A stretch of DNA of 64,000 bases, taken from the NCBI GenBank assembly GCA_000310025.1, contig FN649751.1, positions 6,146,871 to 6,210,870 of the forward strand, in the 5' to 3' direction. Position 1 is the stretch's first letter; each line of letters starts with the position of its first letter. The notes beneath the pieces were generated by a model. It was not told the DNA's origin and ran no database searches. It was given only the letters and a program-made list of their open reading frames with translations. A program made the translations under genes and the position numbers. This DNA comes from Ectocarpus siliculosus (lineage: Eukaryota > Sar > Phaeophyceae > Ectocarpales > Ectocarpaceae). Of the stretch, positions 22,381 through 35,699 are shown in pieces.

Positions 22381-25300
22381 CAGGGAGAGAGAGACGAGGA
22401 TCGACGAAGAAATAATTGTCTCGAACGGGTGGTCTTTCTGTGAGATTCTGGGTACTTTGTAAAAACAAAGCGAGAGAGAGACGATGATCGACGGAGAAAT
22501 ATGAGTGAGGGATTTACCAATGGTTTTTGCACAAGGCAGATGCATTCCGTAGTTTTCGTTCTGATGTATCGCTGTTTTTCGCTAGTCGAGCATCTATCTG
22601 AACAACATGATACCTACTCCAATTTCGTGTATCATTGTCCCGACGGAAACAACAGTGTGTTTTGCTTTCCGTTGGAATGGGAGTCATATAGTTTGAGACA
22701 CTGGGGCTCGCGCACACCACGCGAGGCTTCATGGCTCGCTTCGACACCAGTCCGCTCTTGCACAACGCATGGTATACACTCGAGTAAACAGTAGCACGTC
22801 AGATATATTATGCATTCGATCGAGTGCAAGCACGCACCGACGCTTACGACGAGGCCAAGATCGACACTAACACGGCAGCCTCGAGCCAGACTCACCTTTG
22901 CGATCACGTTTCGAGTCACCACGATGTCTCTGTAGGCCGGGTTGTCCTCGAGGTGGTAAGTGTGCGCGGGGTAAATGCTGCGCAATACCTCCCACGTGAG
23001 CATCACCTCCGGCCCTTGCGAGCCATTGTTCTTGCGCGACTTCGGAGAGTCCTTCGCCTTCTGTCTGGTCTGTGCAACAGATCGCACACGAGGACCAACA
23101 TAACACAAGATTCGTGATTTGCTGATTGTCCTCTTTTGGTGGATGGGGCGGGTAGAGGGTGCTCAAGCGTGGCCGTAGTCTTGAAGACGACACACCCTCG
23201 CACCCCTACTGAGCACTTCAGGTTTCGCCAACGGGCAAACACAACGGCGATTATGAGCTGTCGCGAATTGTTGGCTGAGTCGCAAGAAAGGGTGAGATTC
23301 ATCCATTAAGCCGCTTTGTGAAACAAATTTCTCGCATACGCATACTTTCCGTGGGAAACGGCTGGATGCTGAAGTCTTTCCATACAGCAGTGCTCGTGAC
23401 TGTTGCGTAGTTCCTCACCTTCTGAAGGAATTTACACCCCCTGGCATCTTGTCGGATGACCCAGTTCATCTTTTGCTGGAAGAACGCTGGCACGGGCTCC
23501 CTCGGGGGATAACCTCTCTCGAACACCTCCGTATAGGCAGGGTTGGTCACCTTGATCTTCGGCCCGCTGACCTTCGCGGCGCCCCTGGCATGTGAGATTG
23601 ACGGCGGCGACGAGAAGGTTAGCGTTAGGCTTGCGCACAAAGAAGACGTAACTCGTAACTCCAAGCGCACCTTCCTCTTCACGTGCATCTCGAGGGGAAA
23701 CGTCGCTATCATTGTCTTCAAACAATCGTTGTTGGCCTGATGATGCCAATACCTTCGGAAAGCTGTAGGTACTTTGCGTGTACTTGATGCCTTTGGTACG
23801 CACAGGTGCTAAATGAACACCACCAATATCAGTCGTTAGGAACGAACCAGGTCTCTTCGTAGCATGTCGGTTTAAGTCCGTGGCTATTTGGGTTGGCCCT
23901 ATTTTCCTCCCATCTTAAGATTTCTCTGAAGCACGTTTCCACCCTCTCAGAACAAGTTTGTTGTTTTCAGGAGTCTTCAAGACGGAAATGACGAAAGACG
24001 CAACATTGTTCTTAGTTATAGACCGGACTCTTTTAGAGAAGCATTGAATCATCAGTTCGTTCCATCATGTACGAACGACGGCTATTTCCAGCGAGAACCC
24101 CCCCCACACATTGACGATCCATTGACCCTTTTTGTTGTCTCGGTGGGCATCATGGTCACAGCAACTCTATGCACAATCCTATTCAGGATAATTCGTTTTC
24201 CCTACGAATCGTGCCGAAAAATTGTTGAGTGTCCACTGGGAGTGCGATTGTTTTTTGGTCAATGAACCACCCGGGGAAGTTCCGAAGAAGAGAGTGAGGA
24301 TAAGGGGGGGGTACTCGAAATTTCCCAGGAGGAATGCTCGGCCGGCACGAACTGCCCATGAACATCGGCCATGCCTATACATAACCCCCAATGAACATGG
24401 GAGCATGTCTGCTAGCACATCACTGTAAGAAAGTGCGGAATGCGTCAATGGGTGTACCGTAATGCGTTGCGAAGAGTGTCAGCACACGAAAAACCGTGGG
24501 CGAATCTACAGACGGACAGGGTTTTTGTTTCTTACAAGCGATTCTGCTCGGCAGTGACTCGAACCAGAGGCATTTTAAGCACTCTCCACTCAATAATTGG
24601 CGGGGGGGGGGGCGTTTAATGTATTCTGGAGGACTGTGAAGCTCTTCCTACGGGGGCTCCGCGAGGACTAGTTCCAATTCTACCAGACCTCGTATGTACG
24701 AAGTTGTCCTGTATTCTGAGCTCGCTCGGGATCATTGTCCCAGTCCTGGCAACAACAGATTCAGGCACGCAAATCGTATGATGCCCTGTCTTGTTTTGTG
24801 CTCCCACTCCTGTTTACACAATATACTGCGATTGTGCGCGATGTTACCACGTATTTCGTGCATGGAATTGCCTAAATACACCCGTACCTGAAACACTTGC
24901 AAGTGATAGCAGACCACCAGAGTCGAAACAGCCGCCCCACCGTCGAGGTGAAGAGGGCGTAGAGGGCTAGGAGGGCGGGCATGATGATGTATGGTAGGCA
25001 GAGGAGCTTCACCGACTTCGTGGCCGACCGGGTGGCACCTTGAGCTCCGCCGTCCCCGCTCAGGTTGTCCTTGATTCGGAGAAGAAAACATATCGTTTAG
25101 ATTTTCGTGGTGCAGTGGCGAGAATAAACAGATTAACGGTGCCGGGGAGGTGAGATATAGAGACATGGGCTAAACGGGGAGGGTTAAAGTTTAGGTGTAT
25201 TTTTCAGGTACAACAAAAAGCGAAACCAGCTTGCCGGGACTTTCACCCTGGCACCTTCCGCACCTGCTATTCACATCTGAGCGGAGCGATGACGTCATCC

Positions 25301-27456
25301 GCGAGATGTTCTCGTGGTGTTGAATCGTCCGGTTGCCACGCGCCGAATCTCAGACGTAGCCGAGTTTCCAAAGTTTGCTTTTTTGGTTACCTTCCTTGGT
25401 CTCTGCCTCTCTGCTTTTCCCCTACATTCGTCAAATCATACCCGTTTATCTTTTCTCGTTCTACTTATTCTGTACGTTTCTCTCCCCCGTCACATCTCAC
25501 ATCGACGCTGGACGATAGCACGTCCGCCACATAGTCCGACTCGAAGAACGTCCCGGCAGAGAACACGTAGATCGCGAACATGCAGTGGCAAACAAGCATC
25601 ATGGGCATCGCGTGCGCCGCAACCTTGACGATTCGACCATCATACTGGTATGATGCGTCGTGGCAAGCCGTAGGAGCGAACGAGGAACGCAGGAGCGGAG
25701 AAGGTGGATGATGAGCGCTTAATGCCTCGCCGTCGTCGAGTGACGGTCCCATACGGTCCACACGGCCAGGGTTGGGATAGGGCTGGACCGCGACATCTTG
25801 CTTTTGCTCTTGCAAAAACCAAACAAACTCATCTTTATCCATACATAGGAGGCCAGGATGAACAAAATAGCAATTAGTTCCTTGTGGTAGGAAACCTACT
25901 GCACCTGTGTCTACCACTTTTGCGTGAGAAAAATACAGTGATATCTCACCCGTAGGTAACGTTTGATTTCTTTGCATTTGATTTTCTGTACAGTAGCCCG
26001 GAAGGTGGAATGAGCCAGCCTGGAGATGGAAACCGAAGCGTGGAACCACGATGTGCAGCCTATCAGTCTCACAGCGTCTCGCAAGGGTACTTCCCGAACT
26101 CTCTATGCACACCACCTCTGGCGCACAATCACGCACCTAGGTGTCAAACGCGATACGCACGGGTGGGCCCTCTTCCTAAAATATCGACGCGTGTGTTGCC
26201 TGCTCTTATGCACAGTAGGCCGTGAAAGTAGAAGTAGTACCTCACCGTCGTCGTTTGAGGTTCACCTCGTTGTTCGAAATACTTGAGAAAACGTATGCGC
26301 TGTGATCGGACCTGCGGGGGCGTGCAGCAGGCCCGGAGCAGGTAGAACTTGTCCCCAAAGTAGGTGGCGACGAGATACACGGCAACCATCGGGAAGAGCA
26401 CGGGAAGTGCCGGCGAGAAGGTGACCGCCACCGCTAACATCATCAGCGTGATCGGCAGGCGCGCCGACAAGTCGAAGTTTCGGCCTGGGTTACCAAAGGA
26501 CAAACGCCATCGACGGTCGCGAACAAGCGAGGGTAAGGGATACGGCTTCTTCTTTGTGAGGGAACGCACATGAATGTCTGTCCTTTGAACACAACCGATG
26601 GATGGGTTGTGTTTCCGAACGTGACGTTTGCTCACCGCCAAGAAAAAATTGGAGATCTGAATACCTCTTCCACCTCACAACCCGGGCGGAAAGAGCGTGA
26701 CGGCACACATGTTTCCAATTCGGCTGGTGAAACCCTCATAAAACTCTGCGCTCCGTTGCTCGCTCGCAACCTTGCTTCAAGTAGCTGATGTAGAGTGGGT
26801 GTTTATTTTTGCTAACCTGTTCACTCATCCCACCATCATAGCTGCTCTACAAGGTCGGGTCTATTGTGGCTTCCACTCTGTGTGGCCACCCCCTGCACAC
26901 GAGCTCGTGAAACCCACTTCGCCATCGCACCCTCATTTAACGGAGTTTTCCAACTGAGCTGCTACTGCTGCTGCTACTGCTGCTGCTGCTGTTGTTGTCG
27001 CTGCCAGGTGGGCCTTCACGTTTGAACGACCCGAGGGATCCAGCGAGAATCCCCCCGAAAGGAAAAACGGCAGCACCGCTTCGATGTAGGCCCTGGAACA
27101 CGGTAGTTGTTTACCCGATCTACCTAGGCGGTGCTTCTACGACATATAACATTCGCACCGACAAATCTACCTCGCGCCTCACCCTTCCAGTCTCTGTTGA
27201 GCTGTCTCTGTGTGATCACCGACGAGGCTGCCGCTGGTCTTCTCCGCCAGGGACCAAGGGCGAAGTGCTCCACCAGGTCCGGGAGGCGGGGCGCGAAGAC
27301 GTTGATGGCGATCGTCGTGATAAGAGCCTGGCCCGTGGTCGTGTACCACTCGACGCCCTCGGCCGATTCGGCCGCCAGTTTTGCCGCAGTCATGGCGTTT
27401 TCGGACCCGAACAGCTGGCAGCGTTTGTTTTTGACGTGGTCGTGGTTGTGGTTGTT

Positions 27457-27490
<34 letters not shown>

Positions 27491-30400
27491 GAGGCAAGAA
27501 ACGCGAGGGTCGGAATAACATGGACTACATATGTAGAGAGGACAAGGGTGCGGGACGGGGGGAGAGGGGCTTTGCCGATCAGGTTGAAGGCGGTGCTCCG
27601 TGTGTAGCATGGGAATCATGTTGGCCGATCGTTATCGGTGTCTGGGTGGTATTGTTTTCGCCAGACCGTACTGCCACCAAAAACACAAGTAGCGCCAAGG
27701 TGCTATCGTCGCGAGATCCAGCCCACTGTATGATTTTGTTCCGTACGTTGACATACGCGTGGGTCAACCGGTACAAGACAGGGAACACCCAACGATACCA
27801 ATCCATTACGTTATGAGAACCTGCGCAGCGTGCCGATACTGCACAGCAATACCCCAACGACATTCTTGCTAGGGGTAATGGGTTTCGAAAATGTTGTACG
27901 ATGCGGCTCCACGTCGCGTCCGTGTTATTGGCGTACACTCACCGTAAAGGAATTGGGCAGGTTGACCAGAAGCACGACGCACGCCGAATTGATGAAGAGG
28001 GCAAGCGAGATCTTCCAGGTGTTGCTGACCGCCTGCTCGGTGACGGACGGGTGCCTCTCGTAGGTGCCCATGCGTTTGAGCACCCACTGTCAGGAACGCG
28101 GCGGGGGGAGTAGCAAGAAATTGGCACACAAAAGGCGACACCAAATAAGCACACCGGTATCCCGTGAGCCTCGTGTTCGTATTTGTTTCATCCTCTGCGG
28201 CAACCGCACCGTTACCGCTTTTGGTTTATTCTTCGAATCGTGTTTTTCGTTTCCTTCGTTTCTGAGATTGAGACGCACCAGAGACAAACGACACTGGTCA
28301 AGGCAACGACTCTCACAATCCCTCTCTGCGAGTACTCTTGACTGCCTCTACCGTCCCAAAAAACTGTGTCTCTTACTCTCTAAAAGTACAAACACAGGTG
28401 AAACCAATTCCCAGAATTCTCGGAATGGTATCCTAGCGTTTCTCTTATCCCAATATACCAGCGAGTTGCAGGGCTTCCCCCATTCTTCCAGTTCGAAAGA
28501 AACGGCCGAGAGGGCGGAATCAAGACGCGAGTCGCCGGTCATCCTCCCCTGTTCGTACCTTGAGCCCAAAGTTGATGACCACGACGTTCACCGAAGCGAC
28601 TAGAGTGAGAATCTTGCCGATGGTGTACTTGGTGCCGTACTCCCAGCACCCACCGCCGACCTTGCGAACAAAATCAATAGCCCCAGTGCCGTGCTCTTCT
28701 ATCTCTTGCCTGGGTTAGTTGGGTGAGGGGGTAGTTTGTGTAAGTGATGTCGTCTTCGTACTGAAACCACGCTACCGTCGGTGGTCGTGCATAACCCTTT
28801 GTCATAACTAGGCGATCCGGACCGAGACGTCATGCATGTGATCAAAGGCCGAACATCAACAAGGATGTAAGACTATTCTTAAACGTAAACAAAACCTCTT
28901 CCCAAACGCACAATGGGAATTACTAGAATGTGCAAATATGAACGTATGCACACGTTTTTTGGAACTGAGGTGCGCGCGTTTGTTGCCACGAATGTTTGTG
29001 GATTGAAGAAACTCGGAACGGATATCGGGTACATAGGGCGCAAAGGCGCCGAGACACATGCCGAAAGCGTTTTTAAGCACAGACATCTGTACTTTCCAAA
29101 ACCTCATGCTCTTGTCCATCTTTTATGAAGCTACCTATACTCGTGTATGACTTGCCTGCAGAGACAAGAAGCGATCTGCCACGGAGAGATGCCAGTGCCG
29201 CTCTCGCAGTCCATGTTCCGCCAGTCCGTCGGGTCGACGCAAGGATCCACGCAGGTGTTTTCTTGTCCGTTGGTCTGGTTTAGCGGCCGTAGGAACATTT
29301 TGGTGTGAACGGACCGAGCGTCACGTCAACACCTAAACTGACCCATGCCATCGATATTGGAAGTTGTATTACATAGCCGCACGCTGGGCATACGAAGCGC
29401 GCACAGCTTACGACATCAGGTACGCGACAGAATGAAAGAATAATCCGCGAATCACGGAAGGGTTGTTGCACTGTATCCGGGAGAAACGAAACCCCTACCG
29501 AACCTGCCATTCTCCAGCTGTTGACTTTTCTACGAGTAAAAGTGCCCCGCCGCTATAAAAATGTTTCTACCAGGTTTGCAGCAGGTAATGTCTTCAAAAC
29601 CGATGCACAGGAAGGCTACCTGTAATTTCCCCGAAGCTCTAAGTGTTTCCGTCTCTTGTCAGCCACAATCGGTCGAAGGCTGCATTCGTGAGAAATGGGC
29701 GACACAGACAGACCATTCGCCTGTGAAGCCGCGCCCGATGATGGACGCTCTTCCCTGCTCCACCTGGTGTAGTACACCGACCCACCTGGTACGGCGAACC
29801 CTCCAACGTTACCCAGATATCGTCGCTGGCGCAGATACCTTCCGGCGCGAAACCTCCGGCGTACGGCGTCGCTGGAGGAAGGCCGTGCTCGGCCGGGATG
29901 GTCACGAGGCACCGTTGCTCGCTCGACGCGACTGGTTTGTCGTGCAAACGCCCGTATCGGGGAGCGGGAAGGGGCGGGAGGGTGTGTGTGTGGCAGAGGT
30001 ACGGTGTAAAGAGCATGGTCTTCAGGCCCAACAAGGTGTAAAGGCGAAAAACGTTTTAGGACGACGCTTTGGGCCGAACAAATTCGTCGTGAACCTGAGT
30101 GCACTGGTCACGCGGGTTAGGGATGAGACTGTCGATCGAAATGGAAAAAGATTGTTCGTAGCCACAACCGTAGAAAAAGTGACCTACAAGATCGCAGATA
30201 CTGAAGCACTGCAAGAAGTTCGGCACCAACAAGAGCTGACTATTTACTTTCATTATCCTTTCGGAATGTACCACGGTCTACGCAAGCGTCCATGTTCTAA
30301 GGACACCAAGCCGAACCAAGGTGCCCTATGGGAAATAAATCGCCACTTCGCGGTTAGCACTTCACCAAGTAGCTGATAGGCGTTGGCGGCTGATGCAGAA

Positions 30401-33400
30401 AAGGGTGAAAAGTTCAACCGGCCGCTCAAAAGAACATGACTGGACGATATCCCACCCTCAAATATCTCATTCACTACTTTTCTCGGGCATACATCACTCA
30501 GATGCGTGTATGTCTGTGTTTATCTTGTGTATGTGTATATTTGCCTTTAAATCGCGATATCCGCGCTGACCGCAGCCGACAAATCTAAAGACGACAATTT
30601 TATTATTGGGGGGGGCGGAATATCGGTGAGGGGGAGACGTCGGCCTTTTCGCACAACCATGGATTACTACTGCAAGGAATACTGGGCAACAAACGTGGAC
30701 CCTGGAGCAGCGCTACGATTCAATGAGGTTGGAACTACGGAAGCCCATCCACGCCCCCCTCCCCTTCGCAATCAGTACATTACTCTGGGGATGCTCTCAC
30801 TCGCAGCGTTAAACTCCTTCTCAGCGATGTTGCTGGCGTACAAGAGCGCGAAGCTGGCGGTCAAGAGAACGATGGTGACCCAGAGCGTTAGAGTCTTGCG
30901 GTGCGCTCGTTCTTTTTGGGTCAGCTCCAAGTTCTCCCATAGAATGTTGGCAGCCTCTGGTGCCTTCAAATAGCAGCCCAGTCCGATGACGAGTTGGTTA
31001 TGGGGGTGAAGGGTCGGGGTGGAGTTCAGCGTGCCTTAGTCTGTAACATTTTTTCTCGATGTTGAAGCTTGGGGCGAGACAAAGGGAATTCACAGCTAGT
31101 TCATACTGGTACTGTACAACGGTCGCACGTTTTCTGCCCACCCCTATACCGTCCCCCCCCCACCGAATGAGCACTGTCGGCACGACAACAAAGAAGTCTT
31201 ACCCGCTGGACCGTTATCCTGTGCTTTTCTCGGAATCGCAGTTGGCGTGGTTGCATCCATAGAGGATACCGCGCATAGTCTGCCAGGCAGCGCACGACGG
31301 ACGTCTCGTGGTTGAAGACCACGAACGCCGCCGAGGTTTTCCAGCTTATTTGCTCAAACCTCTCCGCTTTAGATTGAAGCTTGGTGCAGAAGCGATGGAT
31401 GCGGAGAGGTAAGGGGGTCAGGTGAGGATACAACCAACGGACGAGAGGTGCCAGTAAATTCCCGGTAAGTGTTCGATGTTGATATCTTCTGGAGCACTAC
31501 GAAGCGTCGGACAATATAAGCTGCTGCGGTCGTGACGCTCCCCTCACGAAGGAATGAATGATAGGAAGCTAGGCAACTGAGAGTCGAATCGGTGGGTTAT
31601 TTTCAGCACGACGGAACCAAGGCAGACGGGAATGGTATGCCATATATTGTGTTTGCTCTTGAAACACTCGCTAACACCTATTCGCGACTACCAAATGCGC
31701 CTTTGGACTACTCCGCTGCAGAGGTTCATCGTCGCAGTCACTGCATGAGCGGTTAGACAAAGTACCTCTTTTGCACCCCTCGCGAGCCCGTCGCGGAGTT
31801 CGGCCAACTTATTTTCGGCGGCACGGAGACTCCTCTTCCTGAGTCTCGTCTTTGGTAGCGCTCGGATCTTCTTGACCTTGGCCCTCGCTTCTAGGATATC
31901 CTCGCTCATTGATGTCATTTTCCTAGCCTGGGGTATCCACAAGAATGGACGATCGTCGGATGAGGTCAACAGCCTAGACCGCTGGCCTGCCACATCTTGA
32001 CAAGCTTCGAGTCGAAACTGCCCCTCGTGTTAATATCTCATGTTGTTGTGGTTGTTGACTTCACATTGAAAACTGTTCCGATCTCTCTATCCCGTACCTT
32101 CATCTGTCCATTCTAACACATGATGCTGTCGATCCCTGTGGTCAGAGGCTAACCCTAAACTGGCTTTCTAACATAAAATATTCTCGAAGGGTCCACAAGT
32201 CAGTAGAAACTAACCGCAGATAGTCTAGAACCCTCCACTTTTATGTAGTGATTTGACTTGACGTCCGTTGGTGAGCACTGCGTCATGGAATAAAGGGAGG
32301 GTGAAGAGGGGAGCAGTCTTCCCGCTCTCCTCGTAGACGCGAGCACACACGTGTACAGATCAGAGGCGCTCTTTATTAGCGACCTTGCATCCTGATCGAG
32401 AACACCGCTCCCTGGATTCTCGAACCCCCTTACATCGCTCAACCTACGCCACAAAGAAAGGTAAATGCCTCGTGCCTGCCGAATAAAGTCCCCCTCCGGG
32501 TGCGCCAAGGAGCACTCCGCCAGCCAGGAACCTCGGCAGACGTGATCGAACCTAATTGGCAGGAGGAAACAACCCATCGACACAGAAAACATGTTGGCAC
32601 TTAATCACGACGACCTTTTCATGTTGTTGGTCCCAGGCTTCATCAATACTTTTGCTTCCACCAAGGCGGCGTCTCCGAGTAGTGCACGAAACAACCGCCG
32701 CAAGCACTACGATTCTTGTAGGTTCTCAGGTAAATCGACGGAGAGCTGGGCGTACAAAGGTGGACCACGCGCCGCTCTCTTCGCATAACTAACCCCGTTC
32801 CCCATGCATTGCCTCTTCCCAGCCCCTGCTTCTCGTGGGACTACTCGTGCGGGCCAACCTTGAGTGTGCTGTGGACTTGACGGGCTCGAGGCTAGCGCCG
32901 ATTGACACGCCGCCGCAGTCGACTACGTCTTCGGGCATGTCTGCACTCTTCTTGCCGAGAGCGCAGCACCCCCACCCGGGAAACGTCCACCCCGGCTTGT
33001 CCAGACGAAAGAGCTCGGAAAAGTGTCGAATCACCTCCTGCATGGAGGGATCAAGGAGAAAAACGACCACCCCGAGAGCGAGTTAAGGTGTAGGATGCCC
33101 ACCCCCGAGAACAAGCGCAACAGCGGTCTACATGCCTGCGTTTGTAGACGTAGGGCAGGAGGGGGAGCTCGAGGTTCGACAACGCCTGAACTGGGCGGTA
33201 CTGGTCGGCGGAAAGCAAAAATAGGACGCAATGAGCAGAACTCGTGCAGGTTGTGCACTTGATTTACCGTCTCCGTGGTTGGGCCCTCCACCCTGCCGAC
33301 ACCCTGCTATCTTTGCACTCGTGCTACAGGAGCTTGATGTTGACTACGAATAGTTTCTGAACACAGACACACCATCCTGAACCTCAGATTCTTCTTGTGC

Positions 33401-35470
33401 TTCCTTTTACTGGGCGGGGGTCGCTCTTTGACTCAATGGGTTTGAGGTATCCTTACTTCGTCGTTAGCGTCCACCGGGATTCCGGTGACCTCGACGGCAT
33501 AGTCCGCCGGTGTGACATTTTCCTTGTCCGCCTTTTCCTCGAACTCAATCATCTCGTGCTTGAACCTCCAGTAGAGGGCCATCAACCAAATGCAACAAAG
33601 AACGTCACAACACTGCGCCCGAACATCAAAACAGGGGTGGTAGAAAAACGAAGGTCGTTAGACAGATGGGTGGTGGGGAGTGCTTCCACTTCAGCCCCAC
33701 TAATGTCGGTTTGGACTTCAGCAAAAGTGCTCTTGCCTGCCCCTTTTCATCACATGGTATGTAGTCATCATCAAACGTTGTCGTCTCAATCTGAACGAGC
33801 TCGATATGCAAGAACTATTCATACCTACCATTGCGCTTCAACACAGCGCCAAGCAAGCACGTCTACGACGAAGATTCGCTCTTAACATTATGGAAACACC
33901 CACCGATGGTTGGCCGAACCAGTTGAAGTGGGGTAGAACCGAGCCCCTTCTCATATATATTAGCAATTTTTATACGTGTGTCTACATGCATCTTTCGGAA
34001 AGTAGGCGAAGTTGATCCACCCACCATGATTACAAAGGAACCGTTCTTGGCTGTGAGGAGCGTTTCCGGATTGTCGGACATTTTGAAGAAGTGATCATCG
34101 CATGTCGCGGTTTGAGATATAAGCGTCGTTACCGTCTCGTCACCACCAGCCAGGCAAGGGTGGAACCCCATATCCGATACGTCCGTCAAATTCGTTAGCC
34201 TGTTCAAGTGTAGATTGGCATGATAACGTACATGGAATTGAGTGTTGGTACGTAGCTCGCCGGTAAGCTGGACGGTACTGTTGTGTAAAGGGCTGTTTTG
34301 TTCGCGCTTCCAAGCTGTATCGGCAGGGCTAGACACTGTTCTCCCCTCCACCCCCCCCTCTCGCTGTGAAAGTCGCCGTCACACTGACGGCCAAGAAGAG
34401 ACAACTCGAAAAAATAGTTGCGGGTCCTTGGAGTACAAATCGTTTGTAGACGGAAACCCCGGCAAAGTCCAATGTATTAGACGGACACTTTGTTCACACA
34501 ACGCGTGCGGCGAGGAGCTCGAGGAAGCCTCTTCTCATTCCATCATCTGATATACCCTTTTTGTGTGTGACCCCCGCAACCCTTGTACTACAGTATCGCA
34601 ACCACTCTCGTCAAGGCAACAACTGGCAAGCACAAAAACATTCGCACCGGTGATTCCCGGCTGCAAATGTCAACAGCCTCAAAGGATCCATTTCAGCCCG
34701 AGTCAGACTATCCCCGAAGAAGCATATCAATAGGTGCGGTAGAGTCAGCAGCGTGCATATGACAGCGAACAGCGTCATTCGACGAACGTAGACGAAGTAC
34801 AGGCCCACCCCTGACGAATGCACGCAAAGGTTGAGGAGAGATGAGGACGAACAAATGAACAGGATGACACAGACTCGGATTACTGCTTTGTAGATGCAAA
34901 ACAGCGCGAAAGCTACGACAACAATGTTGAAAAAGCGGCCAATCAATAGCTCGTTGTGGAACCATGCACAGGTCACCCCGCCCCAAATGTGAAACACTTC
35001 AAAACACGCCACGTGAATCTCCACACTCAGCACTACCCCCCGTGGCTTTGCTCGTATCTCCATGGCGTTAAAGTTAGCCACATATCTTATGATTTTGGCG
35101 GACCTATCCACGTTGTGGACTGCAGCTTCGATGGACGTTCGGAACCGCTGCCTTAGTATCGACTACCCAACCAACAGGTCTAAGCACTCGCAACAGTACA
35201 TTGCAGAGCCGTGTCATGTCGTTGTGTGTACCTCGTTGGCATGGGTGACGTGTCCAACACGCATGTTTCCCCCCCAACAACAAAAACGGGCAACAAACAA
35301 AGGCGCCCATAGTACCTTCTAGCAATGCGATGGATAGCAACGGTAGGCTATCAAAGTATTCTGAACTACTGCTGAATTGAGAAAATGCGAATTCTGCTTG
35401 TACCTTCGCCCATCTGAAACAGCGGTGTGTCGTTTCTGCTCCACACTGGTGCCAATCCGTTGCCGTACAT
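22147..35470 (-). CDS. OSCA/TMEM63 (CSC1-like) mechanosensitive-type membrane protein
   Basis: The family forms dimeric, stretch-gated, cation-permeable channels of about 10-11 helices with a cytosolic RRM-like domain. Exon 1 (35470-35404) joins 34810-34648 in phase, reading QMGE|GVGLYF before the first long helix. An exon ending at 33457 reads ADYAVEVTGIPVDANDE and joins 33038, EVIRHFSELF: the start of the cytosolic domain. The exon ending at 31203 carries AAFVVFNHE and RCLADYA. It joins 30963-30801 as ITVQR|APEAANILWENL, the family hallmark before the pore helices. Later exons include a Cys-rich loop (about 29290-29160) and helices near 28650-28567, 28080-27943, 27400-27185, 26484-26246, 25640-25480 and 25080-24890. 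The hydrophilic tail includes 23069-22896. The last exon, 22275-22147, is in phase and ends KTKASD. Exons around 34350-33860 and 32800-31690 are only partly resolved. Likely plasma membrane or endomembrane; gating is not provable here. Confidence 0.82.
22290..22396. repeat. (GA)n-rich tract next to the last OSCA-like exon
   Basis: Imperfect GA repeats with CA and AAAG interruptions. Read on the minus strand this is a CT-rich polypyrimidine tract. It lies about 15 bp before the acceptor (ACTTCAG) of the final OSCA-like exon. Confidence 0.95.
27440..27490. repeat. (GTT)n microsatellite
   Basis: GTT trinucleotide tract within an intron of the OSCA-like gene, preceded by GTGGTT units. Confidence 0.95.
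32038..32210. repeat. Dispersed repeat, copy 1 (diverged)
   Basis: Begins with TGTTGTTG and shares a block (CGATCTCTCT ... CCTGTGGTCAGAGGCTAA ... GGGTCCACAAGTCA) with 36689-36893 and 60600-60765. It lies within an OSCA-gene intron. It looks like a non-autonomous dispersed element; the class is unknown. Confidence 0.7.
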
Positions 35471-35659
35471 GGTTGACGCGCGATGCTTTGAAGCAAGTTC
35501 TGAAACAGAAGCGAACGATTTAGCCGAAGAAGTTAGACAAAGTGCAATAGGAGTGAGGTTGCTTACACTTGACAGTAACTCTTTAGGTTTAACCGATGTT
35601 GAACGTAGCGAGGCTAGGTTCCTCACAAGAACAAGGCTAGTTTGCTCAACCCCACCAAC

Positions 35660-35695
35660 CTTAACCCTAACCCCAACCCTAACCCTAACCCTCAC
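35660..35695. repeat. Interstitial telomeric-type tract (CCCTAA)n
   Basis: About five units of CCCTAA, some degenerate (CCCCAA, CCCTCA), with TTAGGG on the other strand. It sits about 190 bp upstream of the predicted start of the OSCA-like gene, far from any visible chromosome end. Confidence 0.85.
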
Positions 35696-35699
35696 CGAG

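Noticed and set aside
22147-22545. Minus-strand frame with a long Leu/Ser run as a protein
   Set aside because: The Leu/Ser run is the translated CT microsatellite. Only the last 42 residues, after the acceptor, are taken as coding.
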